From an uncultured Roseicyclus sp. (GTDB lineage: Bacteria; Pseudomonadota; Alphaproteobacteria; Rhodobacterales; Rhodobacteraceae), in NCBI GenBank assembly GCA_947500415.1, contig CANMRT010000003.1:558001-622000 (forward strand): a stretch of 64,000 bases of DNA, in the 5' to 3' direction. The notes below the pieces were generated by a model that did not search any database, was not told where the DNA came from, and saw only the letters and a list, made by a program, of their open reading frames with translations. Below, piece by piece: positions 37,645 through 46,741 of the stretch. The first letter of the stretch is position 1, and each line of letters opens with the position of its first letter. The translations under genes were made by a program, and so were the position numbers.

Positions 37645-37673
37645 CGTTTAGGAGGTTGAAGGATGGGGGTCAA
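37645..37673 (-). promoter_or_regulatory. Predicted promoter for rplB-rplP
   Basis: In the minus direction TTGACC (37668-37673), a 17-nt spacer and TAAACG (37645-37650). Confidence 0.55.
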
Positions 37674-37761
37674 CCCTTCAGGTTGTGACCTCATTGTTTG
37701 CTACGGTCATCGGAAAACTGTCGACAAGACGGCGCCAAGACCACAATGGACTAAATCGAAA

Positions 37762-38496
37762 ATGCCCCAAGCAAAGACTATCTCACCTGACGAACTGCTA
37801 GCGTTGCTCGCCGCTGCAATCAAAGACGCTCCCAGGCTCAACTACGGATATCCATTGTCTGATGACGATCTCAGCTGGCTTGGGCGAGCAGAAGCACTGA
37901 TCGAAGCTGCCGGTTATATGCCGAGTCTAGTCGACTTTCGTTTCGCGAGAGATGACTTGGGCACCTATACTCACGACCGGTCTTCTGTATTGGCTCCACT
38001 GCATGCTGCCTATGGCCGTGTTGAGTTACAAGCATCTCGCTTGTCGAAAGGCACCTTTATTCCACCAGGGGAAACCTGGAATGGCTATTCTGCGATCGTA
38101 AAAATCCTACAAGAAGCCAAGAAAGACATTTTGGTTGTCGATCCATACTTGGATGCGAGCTTCTTTCTAGACTTCGCGCCAATCTGCCCACACGGCTCGC
38201 TCGTGCGTTGCCTGTCGACAAAAAGGTCAGAGTTTCATGGCGGGCTAGTCGCCGCATCGAACAGATGGGAAAAGGATCGAAGCTCCGATGGCGCGAGAAT
38301 TGAAGTCCGGTATGTATCCCATTCAGCATTGCATGATCGCGCAATAATTCTCGAGACACGTGTATGGCTGGTATCCCAGTCGATCAAAGACATCGCGAAA
38401 AAGTCGCCGGCTTCAGTCTCATTGGCAGACGATGAACTGGGCCGGATGAAAGCATCACATTACGACCAGCTTTGGTCACAAGGCCAATCGACTTAA
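37762..38496 (+). CDS. Phospholipase D-like domain protein of unknown role
   Basis: A 244-residue protein whose C-terminal half contains KKDILVVDPYLDASFFLDF and HSALHDRAIILE, the strand and HxxxxD arrangement of PLD-superfamily folds (one HKD-type motif, the lysine position being arginine). Only one such motif is visible, so the active site would need a dimer. Similar single-motif proteins occur in accessory and defence loci. Base composition and codon use look more AT-rich than the ribosomal neighbours, which suggests recent arrival. The start is uncertain (ATG 37663 or 37762, neither with a good ribosome-binding site). Confidence 0.65.
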   Translation: MPQAKTISPDELLALLAAAIKDAPRLNYGYPLSDDDLSWLGRAEALIEAAGYMPSLVDFRFARDDLGTYTHDRSSVLAPLHAAYGRVELQASRLSKGTFIPPGETWNGYSAIVKILQEAKKDILVVDPYLDASFFLDFAPICPHGSLVRCLSTKRSEFHGGLVAASNRWEKDRSSDGARIEVRYVSHSALHDRAIILETRVWLVSQSIKDIAKKSPASVSLADDELGRMKASHYDQLWSQGQST

Positions 38497-38611
38497 CGGT
38501 AGACCGCTGACACCGATAGGTCTCAAATCGAACCTGGCCTAATAAGCAGCTTGGATTTCCGCTTTCTGAATCAAAATCAGCTTTTCGTAAGGAGCATTTA
38601 CTGCGCCCCCT

Positions 38612-40495
38612 CTAAAACACCACCCCCATCACCCCCAGCGACACCACCAAAAACAGCACCGTCATGATGCCGCCGGACTTCATGAAGTCCGTCACCTTGT
38701 AGCCCGCAGGTCCCATGATCAACGCGTTCACCTGATGGGTCGGAATCAGGAAGCTGTTTGACGTCGAGATTGCCACCGTCAAAGCAAAGATCGCCGGGTT
38801 CCCACCCGCCGCCACCGCAATCGACACCGCCAGCGGCACCAGCAACACCGTGGCCCCCACATTCGACATGACCAGCGTGAAGATCGTGGCCAGCACCGCG
38901 ACGCCTGCCTGCAGCGCCCAGATCGGCCAACCGTCCAGCAGCATCAGGATGCGGTCCGCAATCCACTCTGCCGCGCCGGTGCTCTGCACGGCCAACCCCA
39001 GCGGGATCAGGCTCGCTAACAAGAAAACCGTGCTCCAACTGACCGCGCGGTAGGCCTCGTCGATGGAAAGCACCCGGGTCAGGATCATGCCCACAGCACC
39101 CGTCAACAAGCACAGCGACAGAAGCACGTCGGTGAACAGGATCATGGCCAAGGCGACAGCAAAGAATGTCAGCGCCCATCCCACTTTGGTGGGGCGCAGC
39201 TCTTCCTGCGGGAAATCGGTCGTCACGACCACGAAGTCGCGGTTCTTGGTCAGACGTGTCAGCGCCTCCCACGTCGAATGGATGACCAGCGTGTCACCCG
39301 CCTTGAAGGGCACTTCTGCAATGGCCGTCGGCGCGTGATCTTCGGTCTCGACATAGCTCAGTGTGTCTTCATCGCGGTGGATCGCCAAAAGGCTCGCGCT
39401 GTAGGTTTTGCGGAACACCAGATCATGCGCGCATTTCCCGATGATGGATGACCCTGGCGGGATCACCACCTCCGCCACCCCGGACTTCGTTGAAGCGTAA
39501 TCTTCGGCAAAGACGTCGAGGCCCGAATGCATCGTAAGACCCCGGTCCAGCACCATCTCATTGACGTCGCGGCCGCGTCCCAAAACGGCGATCCGGCACG
39601 GTGTCGTAATCTCGGTCGTGATCACCGGCGCGAACCAACGCTGCCCCCGATAGGCGCTGCCGATGATATAGACGTGATACTCCTGCATCAGATCATCAAA
39701 GGTCATCCCTTCGCACGGATGACCCACCGGGATGCTGACCTCAAAAATGTCCGCGTGTAGCCCGTAGATCTTCTGCAAATACTCCCGCAGCGACTGACCA
39801 CTAGTCGCATCTTCTCCGTCGGGCTTACCCGGCAAGACCCAGCGCCCAAGCAGCACGAAATAGAGAATACCCGTCAGGATCAGCGCCACCCCGATGGGTG
39901 TGACATCAAACAATCCAAACGGCTCCATCTGCTGATCCGCAGGCAGGCTGTCGTTTGCGTTCACGATAAGATCGTTCAGCAGGATCAAGGGCGAGGACCC
40001 CACCATCGTCATCGTCCCGCCGAGGATCGCGCAGAACCCCATCGGCATAAGCAAGCGGCTCAGCGGGATTTCCGTGCGCACCGAAATACGGCTGACCACC
40101 GGCAAAAATAGCGCCGCCGCACCCACGTTCTGCATGAAGGACGAAATGACCGCGACAGTGCCCGAGATGATCGGCACAATCCGCGCTTCGGTTCGCCCCC
40201 CACGTTTCAGGATGAAGGCGGCCACCTTCGACATAAGCCCCGTCTTATCAAGACCCGCACCGATGATCATGACCGCGATGATCGACACCACAGCATTTGA
40301 CGCGAGGCCTGAGAATAATTCGCGTGGATCGGCCAGCTGGTCTAGCCCAGGAACCTGGCTCAGCAGTCCCAACAGCACCATCACAAGAAGGGCTGCCAAA
40401 TCGATGCGCACAACCTCGGTCACAAACAAGCCGACCGTAAACGCCAGCAGTCCCAAGACCACTGCCATTTCCAGTGTCAATCCAAGTGCTTCCAA
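38612..40495 (-). CDS. SLC13 (DASS) family transporter with two TrkA-C domains
   Basis: A ~627-residue inner-membrane protein. About five helices at the N-terminal side are followed by a large cytoplasmic region (about residues 190-420) holding two TrkA-C/RCK_C domains (FEVSIPVGHPCEGMTF and AEVVIPPGSSIIGKCA begin them), then about six more helices. This is the CitT/SLC13 layout for sodium-coupled uptake of sulphate, dicarboxylates or similar anions; the substrate is not evident. A TTG at 40495 has the best ribosome-binding site (AGGGAGG, 5 nt away); the first ATG is at 40468. It lies between rplW and rplB in the ribosomal direction. Confidence 0.9.
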   Translation of the reverse strand: MEALGLTLEMAVVLGLLAFTVGLFVTEVVRIDLAALLVMVLLGLLSQVPGLDQLADPRELFSGLASNAVVSIIAVMIIGAGLDKTGLMSKVAAFILKRGGRTEARIVPIISGTVAVISSFMQNVGAAALFLPVVSRISVRTEIPLSRLLMPMGFCAILGGTMTMVGSSPLILLNDLIVNANDSLPADQQMEPFGLFDVTPIGVALILTGILYFVLLGRWVLPGKPDGEDATSGQSLREYLQKIYGLHADIFEVSIPVGHPCEGMTFDDLMQEYHVYIIGSAYRGQRWFAPVITTEITTPCRIAVLGRGRDVNEMVLDRGLTMHSGLDVFAEDYASTKSGVAEVVIPPGSSIIGKCAHDLVFRKTYSASLLAIHRDEDTLSYVETEDHAPTAIAEVPFKAGDTLVIHSTWEALTRLTKNRDFVVVTTDFPQEELRPTKVGWALTFFAVALAMILFTDVLLSLCLLTGAVGMILTRVLSIDEAYRAVSWSTVFLLASLIPLGLAVQSTGAAEWIADRILMLLDGWPIWALQAGVAVLATIFTLVMSNVGATVLLVPLAVSIAVAAGGNPAIFALTVAISTSNSFLIPTHQVNALIMGPAGYKVTDFMKSGGIMTVLFLVVSLGVMGVVF

Positions 40496-40604
40496 GTGCG
40501 CCTCCCTGTTTTCGCAGTTAACCCCAACGGGGCCGAAAAACGAAGGCTGCAATTCCCCTCACCGCGCGCACCCCTTTGAATGGGGCGGCTATGCCACACA
40601 ACGC

Positions 40605-40633
40605 AAAACCCCGCCGCAGATGCGACGGGGTTT
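40605..40633 (-). terminator. Rho-independent terminator after rplW
   Basis: Stem AAACCCCG (40606-40613)/CGGGGTTT (40626-40633) with an inner CGCA/TGCG extension. In the minus direction it is followed by a T-run (TTTTGCG overlapping the stem end). Confidence 0.8.
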
Positions 40634-40658
40634 GCAATTCTTCAGGTGATCCTTTGGA

Positions 40659-40955
40659 TCAGAGGCCGGTCGATACGTCGATCGTGTTGCCCTCTTCCAG
40701 AGTCACATAGGCCTTCTTGACGTCTTTGCGGGTGCCAAGCTGACCCCGGAAACGCTTGACCTTGCCTTTGGTGATGGTCGTGTTCACGGCCTTCACCTTC
40801 ACACCAAAGACGGCCTCAACGGCCTCTTTGATCTGCGGCTTGTTGCTGTCGATTGCCACTTCAAAGACCACCGCGCCATTCTCGGACGCCATCGTGGTTT
40901 TCTCGGTGATCAGCGGCTTGCGGATCACGTCGTAATGTTTTGCTTCAGCGCTCAT
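40659..40955 (-). CDS. rplW: 50S ribosomal protein L23
   Basis: The 98-residue exit-tunnel protein and docking site for trigger factor and [15 protein letters not shown] and [20 protein letters not shown] are typical. It overlaps rplD by 4 nt (ATGA) and is followed by a terminator. Confidence 0.98.
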   Translation of the reverse strand: MSAEAKHYDVIRKPLITEKTTMASENGAVVFEVAIDSNKPQIKEAVEAVFGVKVKAVNTTITKGKVKRFRGQLGTRKDVKKAYVTLEEGNTIDVSTGL

Positions 40956-41572
40956 TTCAGGCGAGCCTCCAATGCTTCGACACCCGCCTTCGTGATCACC
41001 AGCGTGTCACGCTTGAGGATGTCATAGACGTTTGCACCCATCGTCGGTAGCACATCGAGACCTTCGATGTTGCGTGCGGCCTGGGCGAAGTTTGCGTCCA
41101 CGTCCGCACCGTCGATGATCAGCGCACGCTTCCAGCCAAGCTCTTTGATCTGCTTGGCCAAGGCGCTTGTCTTGGGCGCGTCGAGCGCTGCGGTGTCGAT
41201 CACGACAAGGCTGCCCTCTGCCGCTTTGGCCGACAGCGCGTGGCGCAGACCCAGCTTGCGGAACTTCTTCGGCAGGTCGTGGCCATGCGAACGCGGGGTC
41301 GGACCCTTGTAGATGCCGCCGCCCCGGAAGATCGGAGCCGACCGCGCGCCGTGGCGTGCGCCGCCGGTGCCCTTCTGGCGATAGATCTTCTTGGTGGAGT
41401 AGCTGACCTCACGACGCGTCTTCACCTTGTGGGTACCGGCTTGCGCATTGTTGCGCTGCCAGCGGACGACACGGTGCAGGATATCGGCGCGTGGCTCCAG
41501 CCCGAACAGGGCCTCGTCCAGGTCGACCGAGCCGGCTTTCTTGCCGTCAAGTTTGATAACGTCGACTTTCAT
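40952..41572 (-). CDS. rplD: 50S ribosomal protein L4
   Basis: The 206-residue protein whose long loop reaches the exit tunnel ([24 protein letters not shown]). In E. coli L4 represses the S10 operon; whether that holds here is unknown. Its start shares one base with the rplC stop (TAATG). Confidence 0.98.
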   Translation of the reverse strand: MKVDVIKLDGKKAGSVDLDEALFGLEPRADILHRVVRWQRNNAQAGTHKVKTRREVSYSTKKIYRQKGTGGARHGARSAPIFRGGGIYKGPTPRSHGHDLPKKFRKLGLRHALSAKAAEGSLVVIDTAALDAPKTSALAKQIKELGWKRALIIDGADVDANFAQAARNIEGLDVLPTMGANVYDILKRDTLVITKAGVEALEARLK

Positions 41573-42423
41573 TATTCACCGTCCTTCTGTTCAGCTTCGC
41601 CATCAGCAGGTGCTTCGTTGGCGGCTTCAGCTTCGGCTGCTTCCAGGGCTGCCTGCTCTGCCTCGGCGGCCGCTGCGGCTGCTGCGGCTTCCTCGGCGGC
41701 TGCGGCTGCGGCGGCTTCTTCCGCGGCTTTCGCGGCTTCAGCTGCGGCAGAGGCCAGGGCTGCGGGCAGAATGGCGTTTTCAGGGAACGGCTTCTTGACC
41801 GCATCCTTGACCGTCACCCAGCCACCTTTGGAGCCTGGAACAGCGCCTTTGATCATGATCAGACCACGGTCGGTATCGGTGCGCACAACCTGCAGGTTCT
41901 GCGTCGTCACCTTTGCGGCACCCATGTGACCTGCCATCTTCTTACCTTTGAAGACGCGGCCGGGGTCCTGACACTGACCGGTGGAGCCGTGCGAACGGTG
42001 CGAGATCGACACACCGTGCGAGGCGCGCAGACCACCAAAGTTCCAGCGCTTCATAGCACCCTGGAAACCTTTACCGATCGAGGTGCCGGTCACGTCAACG
42101 TACTGACCCTCAAAGTAATGGTCGGCGATGATTTCTTCGCCAACGTCGATCAGGTTCTCCGCATCGACGCGGAATTCCACCAGCTTGCGCTTGGGCTCAA
42201 CACTCGCCTTGGCGAAGTGGCCACGCATCGGCGCAGACGTCCGCTTGGCTTTGGCCGTACCGGCGCCAAGCTGAACAGCCGAATAGCCGTCGCTGTCAGA
42301 GGTCTTCTTGGCGACCACCTGAAGTTTATCCAATTGAAGAACGGTCACAGGGATCTGCTTGCCGTCTTCCATGAAAAGGCGGGTCATCCCAACCTTTTTC
42401 GCGATCACACCAGAGCGCAACAT
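41572..42423 (-). CDS. rplC: 50S ribosomal protein L3 with long Ala/Glu-rich C-terminal extension
   Basis: The 283-residue protein is about 70 residues longer than the E. coli form. The first ~220 residues are ordinary L3 ([52 protein letters not shown]). From about residue 222 to the end the sequence is almost only Ala and Glu ([19 protein letters not shown] and so on), ending in an acidic tail. The extension is predicted helical and would project from the subunit. Similar tails exist in other alphaproteobacterial L3 proteins from memory; function unknown. Confidence 0.97.
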   Translation of the reverse strand: MLRSGVIAKKVGMTRLFMEDGKQIPVTVLQLDKLQVVAKKTSDSDGYSAVQLGAGTAKAKRTSAPMRGHFAKASVEPKRKLVEFRVDAENLIDVGEEIIADHYFEGQYVDVTGTSIGKGFQGAMKRWNFGGLRASHGVSISHRSHGSTGQCQDPGRVFKGKKMAGHMGAAKVTTQNLQVVRTDTDRGLIMIKGAVPGSKGGWVTVKDAVKKPFPENAILPAALASAAAEAAKAAEEAAAAAAAEEAAAAAAAAEAEQAALEAAEAEAANEAPADGEAEQKDGE

Positions 42424-42437
42424 GAACGTAACCCTCC

Positions 42438-42752
42438 TTAGACCGAGATCTGAACGTCAACGCCGGCAGCCAGGTCGAGCTTCATCAGCGCGTCCACGGT
42501 CTGCGGTGTTGGGTCAACGATGTCGAGCAGACGCTTGTGCGTCCGGATTTCCCACTGGTCGCGGGACTTCTTGTCGACGTGGGGGCCACGGAGAACCGTG
42601 AACTTCTCGATCTTGTTCGGCAGCGGGATCGGACCACGAACCGTCGCGCCTGTGCGTTTGGCTGTGTTTACGATTTCCTGCGTGGAAGCGTCGAGAACCC
42701 GATAATCAAACGCCTTGAGGCGGATACGGATATTTTGGCTGGCAATCGCCAT
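42438..42752 (-). CDS. rpsJ: 30S ribosomal protein S10
   Basis: The 104-residue head protein, also the NusE antitermination factor. [15 protein letters not shown] and [29 protein letters not shown] are diagnostic. It is the first gene of the S10 block, preceded by an ~115-nt leader with hairpins and by a clear promoter. Confidence 0.98.
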   Translation of the reverse strand: MAIASQNIRIRLKAFDYRVLDASTQEIVNTAKRTGATVRGPIPLPNKIEKFTVLRGPHVDKKSRDQWEIRTHKRLLDIVDPTPQTVDALMKLDLAAGVDVQISV

Positions 42753-42793
42753 GCTGACACCCTTTTTGCTAGGGTCTTCACCGGATTGGACGA

Positions 42794-42860
42794 TGTGCGC
42801 TCATCGCACACCCTCATCGCGGGTTCTGGTCCAACGAAAAAAGGCACGCCATGGCGCACC
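42794..42860 (-). promoter_or_regulatory. Structured rpsJ leader
   Basis: Within the untranslated leader are an inverted repeat TGTGCG/CGCACA (42794-42810, 5-nt loop) and a self-complementary stretch at 42843-42860 that pairs fully in the minus-strand RNA if G-U pairs are allowed. A third weak hairpin (ACCCT/AGGGT) covers the ribosome-binding region. Possible autoregulatory leader; not comparable by eye with the E. coli S10 leader. Confidence 0.4.
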
Positions 42861-42875
42861 CCGTTGGATGAGCGG

Positions 42876-42904
42876 CGTATAGGGGGAATCGGAGGGTGGG
42901 GCAA
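42876..42904 (-). promoter_or_regulatory. Predicted promoter of the S10 block
   Basis: In the minus direction TTGCCC (42899-42904), a 17-nt spacer ending CCCCC, and TATACG (42876-42881). The same arrangement precedes rpmC, rplO and rpsL. Confidence 0.72.
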
Positions 42905-43096
42905 GGGGGATCTTGCACGCCTTTGCGACCTGCGCATCACAGACCAAAAATCTCAACGTAAGGCATTCCGCAGTACGGTTTCCCGCAATGGTTCAGGTCC
43001 TTGGACCCCGATACCTATTGGGCCATTCACGGCAATCGCCACTCCGATTTCACCGCTTCGGACAATAGGTCAACAACACTTCAGGGACGCATTGAA

Positions 43097-43684
43097 ATGG
43101 GCACCACATACACAGAAGAAACGACGAAACACTGGGATACACGGAAAGACGACGGATCCGGAACGTCCCAGACGTTTCACTCTGAGACCGACGCTGACGG
43201 CAACACCTCCACCACCAACATAATCAGTTACTACGGTGAGGGCGGAGAGTATCTGGGAACCTCCGCAGAAACCCGCAATACCGACGCCGATGGCGAACCG
43301 ACAGGCGGAAGCTATTTCACCTTCAATGAAGACGGAAAAACGTCAGAGACGCACACGGAAGAAGACGGGAGCAAAACAAAAACGATCATCAATGATGACG
43401 GCACCAAAACCGTCATCAAATACGATGCCGACGGAAAAGAAGTGTCGAGAGAAACCACTCCGGCCACGACTGAGGATGATGCGAAAGACCCCAAGCAAGG
43501 TGACGACGACTTCTGGGACCCTGACATCATCTACGGCGACGTCGAAGACGGGTACGCCGACTCGGGCGATTTCTCCACTTGGGGTAAGAATGGGGCAGGC
43601 AATGTCGACGGCGCAATGCTGGTCGAGGCCATGAGCCCAGAGGCCGCGGAAGCCATTGTCGATACCTTCGACTTCCTGATGTAA
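43097..43684 (+). CDS. Acidic Asp/Gly/Thr-rich protein of unknown function
   Basis: A 195-residue hydrophilic protein without signal peptide, membrane helix or cysteine. The first ~120 residues are built of short repeats in which a D-A-D-G or E-D-G turn is followed by Thr/Ser-rich strands (TDADGNTSTT, TDADGEPTGG, NEDGKTSETH, NDDGTKTVI, DADGKEVSRE), suggesting a stack of beta-hairpins of the RHS/YD or toast-rack kind. The C-terminal part is acidic and ends in an alanine-rich helix. The ATG at 43097 is preferred; an upstream TTG at 43001 is possible. It converges on the adenylyl cyclase gene. No family is recognised. Confidence 0.65.
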   Translation: MGTTYTEETTKHWDTRKDDGSGTSQTFHSETDADGNTSTTNIISYYGEGGEYLGTSAETRNTDADGEPTGGSYFTFNEDGKTSETHTEEDGSKTKTIINDDGTKTVIKYDADGKEVSRETTPATTEDDAKDPKQGDDDFWDPDIIYGDVEDGYADSGDFSTWGKNGAGNVDGAMLVEAMSPEAAEAIVDTFDFLM

Positions 43685-43793
43685 ACAACCAAAAATCGCC
43701 GCCCCGCACGCCCGTGGGGTGGCAGCACTACGCCGGCGCGTACCGTAGGGCTGGATTTATCCCGCCGTTTTGCCCCCGATCATGGTTAGGGAC

Positions 43794-43878
43794 AGGTTAA
43801 CAGAATTCGGCTTTTCGTTTTGGAACAGATGCTTAACCCCCCTTATCACGCGTGATAAGCAGGGGCTCCCAAGCAAAA
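43794..43878 (+). repeat. Intergenic repeat, copy 1
   Basis: A 47-nt conserved part (43794-43840, beginning AGGTTAACAG and ending GCTTAACCCC) is followed by a hairpin and a closing CCCAAGCAAAA (43868-43878). The hairpin here is a perfect 18-bp palindrome, CTTATCACGCGTGATAAG (43842-43859). The second copy is at 45268-45354 in the same orientation. The two conserved parts agree at 41 of 47 positions by my count. Confidence 0.85.
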
Positions 43879-43892
43879 AACCCCGGCACCCC

Positions 43893-45146
43893 TCACACCC
43901 GCCCTGTCAGCCACCATGTCTCCACCGGCCCGATCCCCTTCACCTCAATCTCGCCCCGCTTCTCGAAGCTGAAATCCTCCCCCAACTGCTCCCGCGCAGC
44001 AGGCGTCAGCAAAATCCGCCCGGGTTCACTGTAGCTCTCCATCCGGCTGGCGGTGTTCACCGTCTCACCCCAGACATCGTAGAACAGCTTCCGGTTGCCG
44101 ATCACACCGGCCACCACCGGGCCCACATGCATCCCGATCCTGATCTGCAACCCCTCCGGCACTATGGTCGCATGGGCCTCTGCGATCTCCAGCATATCCA
44201 GCGCCATCTGCGCGGCCCGATGCGCCGGGTCGCCAACCGAATTCGGCATCCCCGCCGCCACCATATAGGCGTCGCCGATTGTCTTGATCTTCTCCAACTC
44301 CAATCGGTCCGCCAGCGCGTCAAATTCCCGGAACACCTTGTTCAGGAATTGTACTACCTCCTGCGGGTCCAGCTTGGCCGAGATCGGGGTGAAGTTGGCA
44401 ATGTCAGCAAATACAATCGCCACATTGGGCAGGCTGTCGGCGATGGTCGTGTTCGGCTCCGCCTTCAACCGCTCCGCGATTTCCTGCGGCAGCAGCGAAT
44501 AAAGCAGGTCCTCCGATCGCGCATATTCAATCTCCAACGCCCGCTCCGCCCTATCGGCGTAGAGAAACCCGACAAATACCCCAAGCGCCACATAGACCGT
44601 CACCACGACAAAGGCGCTCACCTGCAAGAACCTCAGCAAGCCATCGTCCACCCGGATAAAGGCGGCAGGTTCCATCAGCATCGTCTCGGAATAGGTCAGC
44701 GCGCCCGCACAAACCGCCGTCAGCCCAATCAACAATCCCACCCGTTTCGTACCGAAACAGACCACTGCGATGGCCGGGATGCTGAGGAAGTATAGGTGCA
44801 GCCCGGACTCACGCCCCAGCATCCACACCAAAAGCGCCTGCACGATCACCGCGACAGCTGCCCCGAATATCCAAGCCGCCAGCTCGTTGCGTGACGCAAT
44901 AAACGGCCAGATCGCGAACAGGCAAAACAGCAACGCCGCAACTGCTGCAGGCCACAAGCCTCCGGCATCACGCGTGAGATAGAGGTTCGCGTAGGACAGT
45001 CCCGATATCGGGATAAGCGCGGAGAGCACGTTCAACGTCCGCCGTTGCCGCAACTCTGGCCCAGTGAGGTTTTCGGTCCCATAGTTAATGAACCAGGCCA
45101 GCCAACGCGGCGGCTGCCACGCGCGACGATTGGCACGCTCTCGCAT
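43893..45146 (-). CDS. Class III adenylyl cyclase with membrane-spanning N-terminus
   Basis: A 417-residue protein: about six membrane helices (residues ~40-200) and a cytoplasmic cyclase domain (~230-415). Metal-binding aspartates D248 (VFADIANFT) and D292 (GDAYMVA), the adenine-selecting pair K288 (EKIKTIGD) and D357 (DVWGETVN), and the transition-state residues N364 and R368 (NTASRME) are all present. This is therefore expected to be an active ATP-specific cyclase, not a guanylyl cyclase. The ATG at 45146 has GGAGG 9 nt upstream. The gene is flanked by two direct copies of an intergenic repeat. No CRP-type regulator is in the window. Confidence 0.94.
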   Translation of the reverse strand: MRERANRRAWQPPRWLAWFINYGTENLTGPELRQRRTLNVLSALIPISGLSYANLYLTRDAGGLWPAAVAALLFCLFAIWPFIASRNELAAWIFGAAVAVIVQALLVWMLGRESGLHLYFLSIPAIAVVCFGTKRVGLLIGLTAVCAGALTYSETMLMEPAAFIRVDDGLLRFLQVSAFVVVTVYVALGVFVGFLYADRAERALEIEYARSEDLLYSLLPQEIAERLKAEPNTTIADSLPNVAIVFADIANFTPISAKLDPQEVVQFLNKVFREFDALADRLELEKIKTIGDAYMVAAGMPNSVGDPAHRAAQMALDMLEIAEAHATIVPEGLQIRIGMHVGPVVAGVIGNRKLFYDVWGETVNTASRMESYSEPGRILLTPAAREQLGEDFSFEKRGEIEVKGIGPVETWWLTGRV

Positions 45147-45267
45147 CTCGAACACCCTCCAAAGGCGAAGCGTTCACCCCTTAGGCCAGCATATGCGCTG
45201 GATATGACGCGCCAAGGGATTTCTCAGGCATCGGAGGCGCCGGCGCCCCCCAAACGTGGTTATCAGG

Positions 45268-45354
45268 AGGTTAACAGTTTTGGGCTTTTCGTTTCGGAAC
45301 AGTAGCTTAACCCCGGGCTGCAACCTTGCAACCGGGGTTGCTGCCCAAGCAAAA
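45268..45354 (+). repeat. Intergenic repeat, copy 2
   Basis: The conserved part is 45268-45314. The central hairpin differs in sequence from copy 1: GGGCTGCAACC (45315-45325)/GGTTGCTGCCC (45336-45346). It ends with CCCAAGCAAAA (45344-45354). It lies between tuf and the cyclase gene. Confidence 0.85.
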
Positions 45355-45379
45355 GGCCCCGCCGGTGGGGCGGGGCCTT
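45352..45379. terminator. GC-rich hairpin downstream of tuf
   Basis: AAAGGCCCCGCC/GGCGGGGCCTTT, 12 bp with a short loop. In the minus direction it runs into TTTTGCTT. It is a second terminator-like hairpin after the one at 45428-45451. Confidence 0.65.
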
Positions 45380-45427
45380 TCGAGTTACTCAACCGGAGTG
45401 GTCGTTTCCTAAATCACCCTCTTATGA

Positions 45428-45451
45428 CAAAGGGGCCCGAGGGCCCCTTTG
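45428..45451 (-). terminator. Hairpin just after tuf
   Basis: CAAAGGGGCCC/GGGCCCCTTTG, an 11-bp stem with a 2-nt centre, 40 nt past the tuf stop. Only a weak T-run follows, so it may act together with the next hairpin. Confidence 0.65.
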
Positions 45452-45491
45452 CAGTGCCGGGATCGCGCATCGGCCTTTCAGGCCGCTACGC

Positions 45492-46667
45492 TTACTCGAT
45501 GATCTTGGAAACCACACCCGCACCAACAGTCCGGCCGCCTTCGCGGATGGCGAAGCGCAGGCCCTGCTCCATCGCGATCGGCGCGATCAGCTCGACGTTG
45601 AACTTCAGGTTGTCGCCCGGCATCACCATTTCCGTGCCCGACGGCAGCTCAACCGTGCCCGTCACATCCGTCGTGCGGAAGTAGAACTGCGGGCGGTAGT
45701 TGGCGAAGAACGGCGTGTGACGGCCACCCTCGTCCTTGGTCAGGATGTAGGCCTCGGCCTCGAACTTCGTGTGCGGCTTGACCGAACCCGGCTTGCAGAG
45801 AACCTGGCCACGCTCAACGCCTTCACGGTCCACACCACGCAAGAGCGCGCCGATGTTGTCGCCCGCTTCACCCGAGTCGAGCAGCTTGCGGAACATCTCA
45901 ACGCCCGTGCAGGTCGTCTTCGACGTGTCGCGGATGCCCACGATCTCGATCTCGTCGCCCACGTTGATCACGCCACGCTCCACACGGCCGGTCACAACCG
46001 TACCACGACCGGAGATCGAGAAGACGTCCTCGATTGGCATCAAGAACGGCTGGTCCACAGCGCGCGCAGGCGTCGGGATATACGCGTCCACAGCTGCCAT
46101 CAGCTCGGCAATCTTGTCTTTGCCGATTGCGTCGTCACGGTCTTCCAGCGCCGCAAGCGCCGAGCCTGCGATGATCGGAATGTCGTCGCCCGGATACTCG
46201 TAGGACGACAGCAGTTCGCGGATCTCCATCTCGACGAGCTCCAGAAGCTCCTCGTCGTCGACCTGGTCAACCTTGTTCATGAAGACAACCATGTACGGGA
46301 TGCCAACCTGACGGCCGAGCAGGATGTGCTCACGCGTCTGGGGCATCGGGCCGTCGGCTGCGTTCACAACCAGGATCGCGCCGTCCATCTGGGCGGCGCC
46401 GGTGATCATGTTCTTCACGTAGTCGGCGTGGCCGGGGCAATCGACGTGCGCGTAGTGGCGATCCGCCGTCTCATACTCCACGTGCGCCGTCGAGATCGTG
46501 ATCCCGCGCGCTTTCTCTTCCGGCGCACCGTCAATCTCGTCATACGCTTTGAAGTCGCCAAACTGCTTCGTAATCGCAGCCGTCAACGTCGTCTTGCCGT
46601 GGTCAACGTGACCAATCGTGCCGATGTTCACATGCGGCTTCGTGCGTTCAAACTTTTCCTTTGCCAT
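45492..46667 (-). CDS. tuf: Elongation factor Tu
   Basis: The 391-residue GTPase that delivers aminoacyl-tRNA. G1 [10 protein letters not shown]3 [11 protein letters not shown] and G4 NKVDQVDD are intact, and the length is normal. AGGAGG is followed by two adjacent ATGs (46670 and 46667); spacing favours the second, [14 protein letters not shown]. It is the last gene of the str block, 74 nt after fusA. A second tuf gene usually exists near nusG/rplK, just outside this window. Confidence 0.98.
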   Translation of the reverse strand: MAKEKFERTKPHVNIGTIGHVDHGKTTLTAAITKQFGDFKAYDEIDGAPEEKARGITISTAHVEYETADRHYAHVDCPGHADYVKNMITGAAQMDGAILVVNAADGPMPQTREHILLGRQVGIPYMVVFMNKVDQVDDEELLELVEMEIRELLSSYEYPGDDIPIIAGSALAALEDRDDAIGKDKIAELMAAVDAYIPTPARAVDQPFLMPIEDVFSISGRGTVVTGRVERGVINVGDEIEIVGIRDTSKTTCTGVEMFRKLLDSGEAGDNIGALLRGVDREGVERGQVLCKPGSVKPHTKFEAEAYILTKDEGGRHTPFFANYRPQFYFRTTDVTGTVELPSGTEMVMPGDNLKFNVELIAPIAMEQGLRFAIREGGRTVGAGVVSKIIE

Positions 46668-46741
46668 CATGGCCTCCTTAAAGTTCTCCGGCATCCGAAC
46701 GGATGCCTATGGGTGGGGCGGGCGGCGCAACCGCCCCGCCG

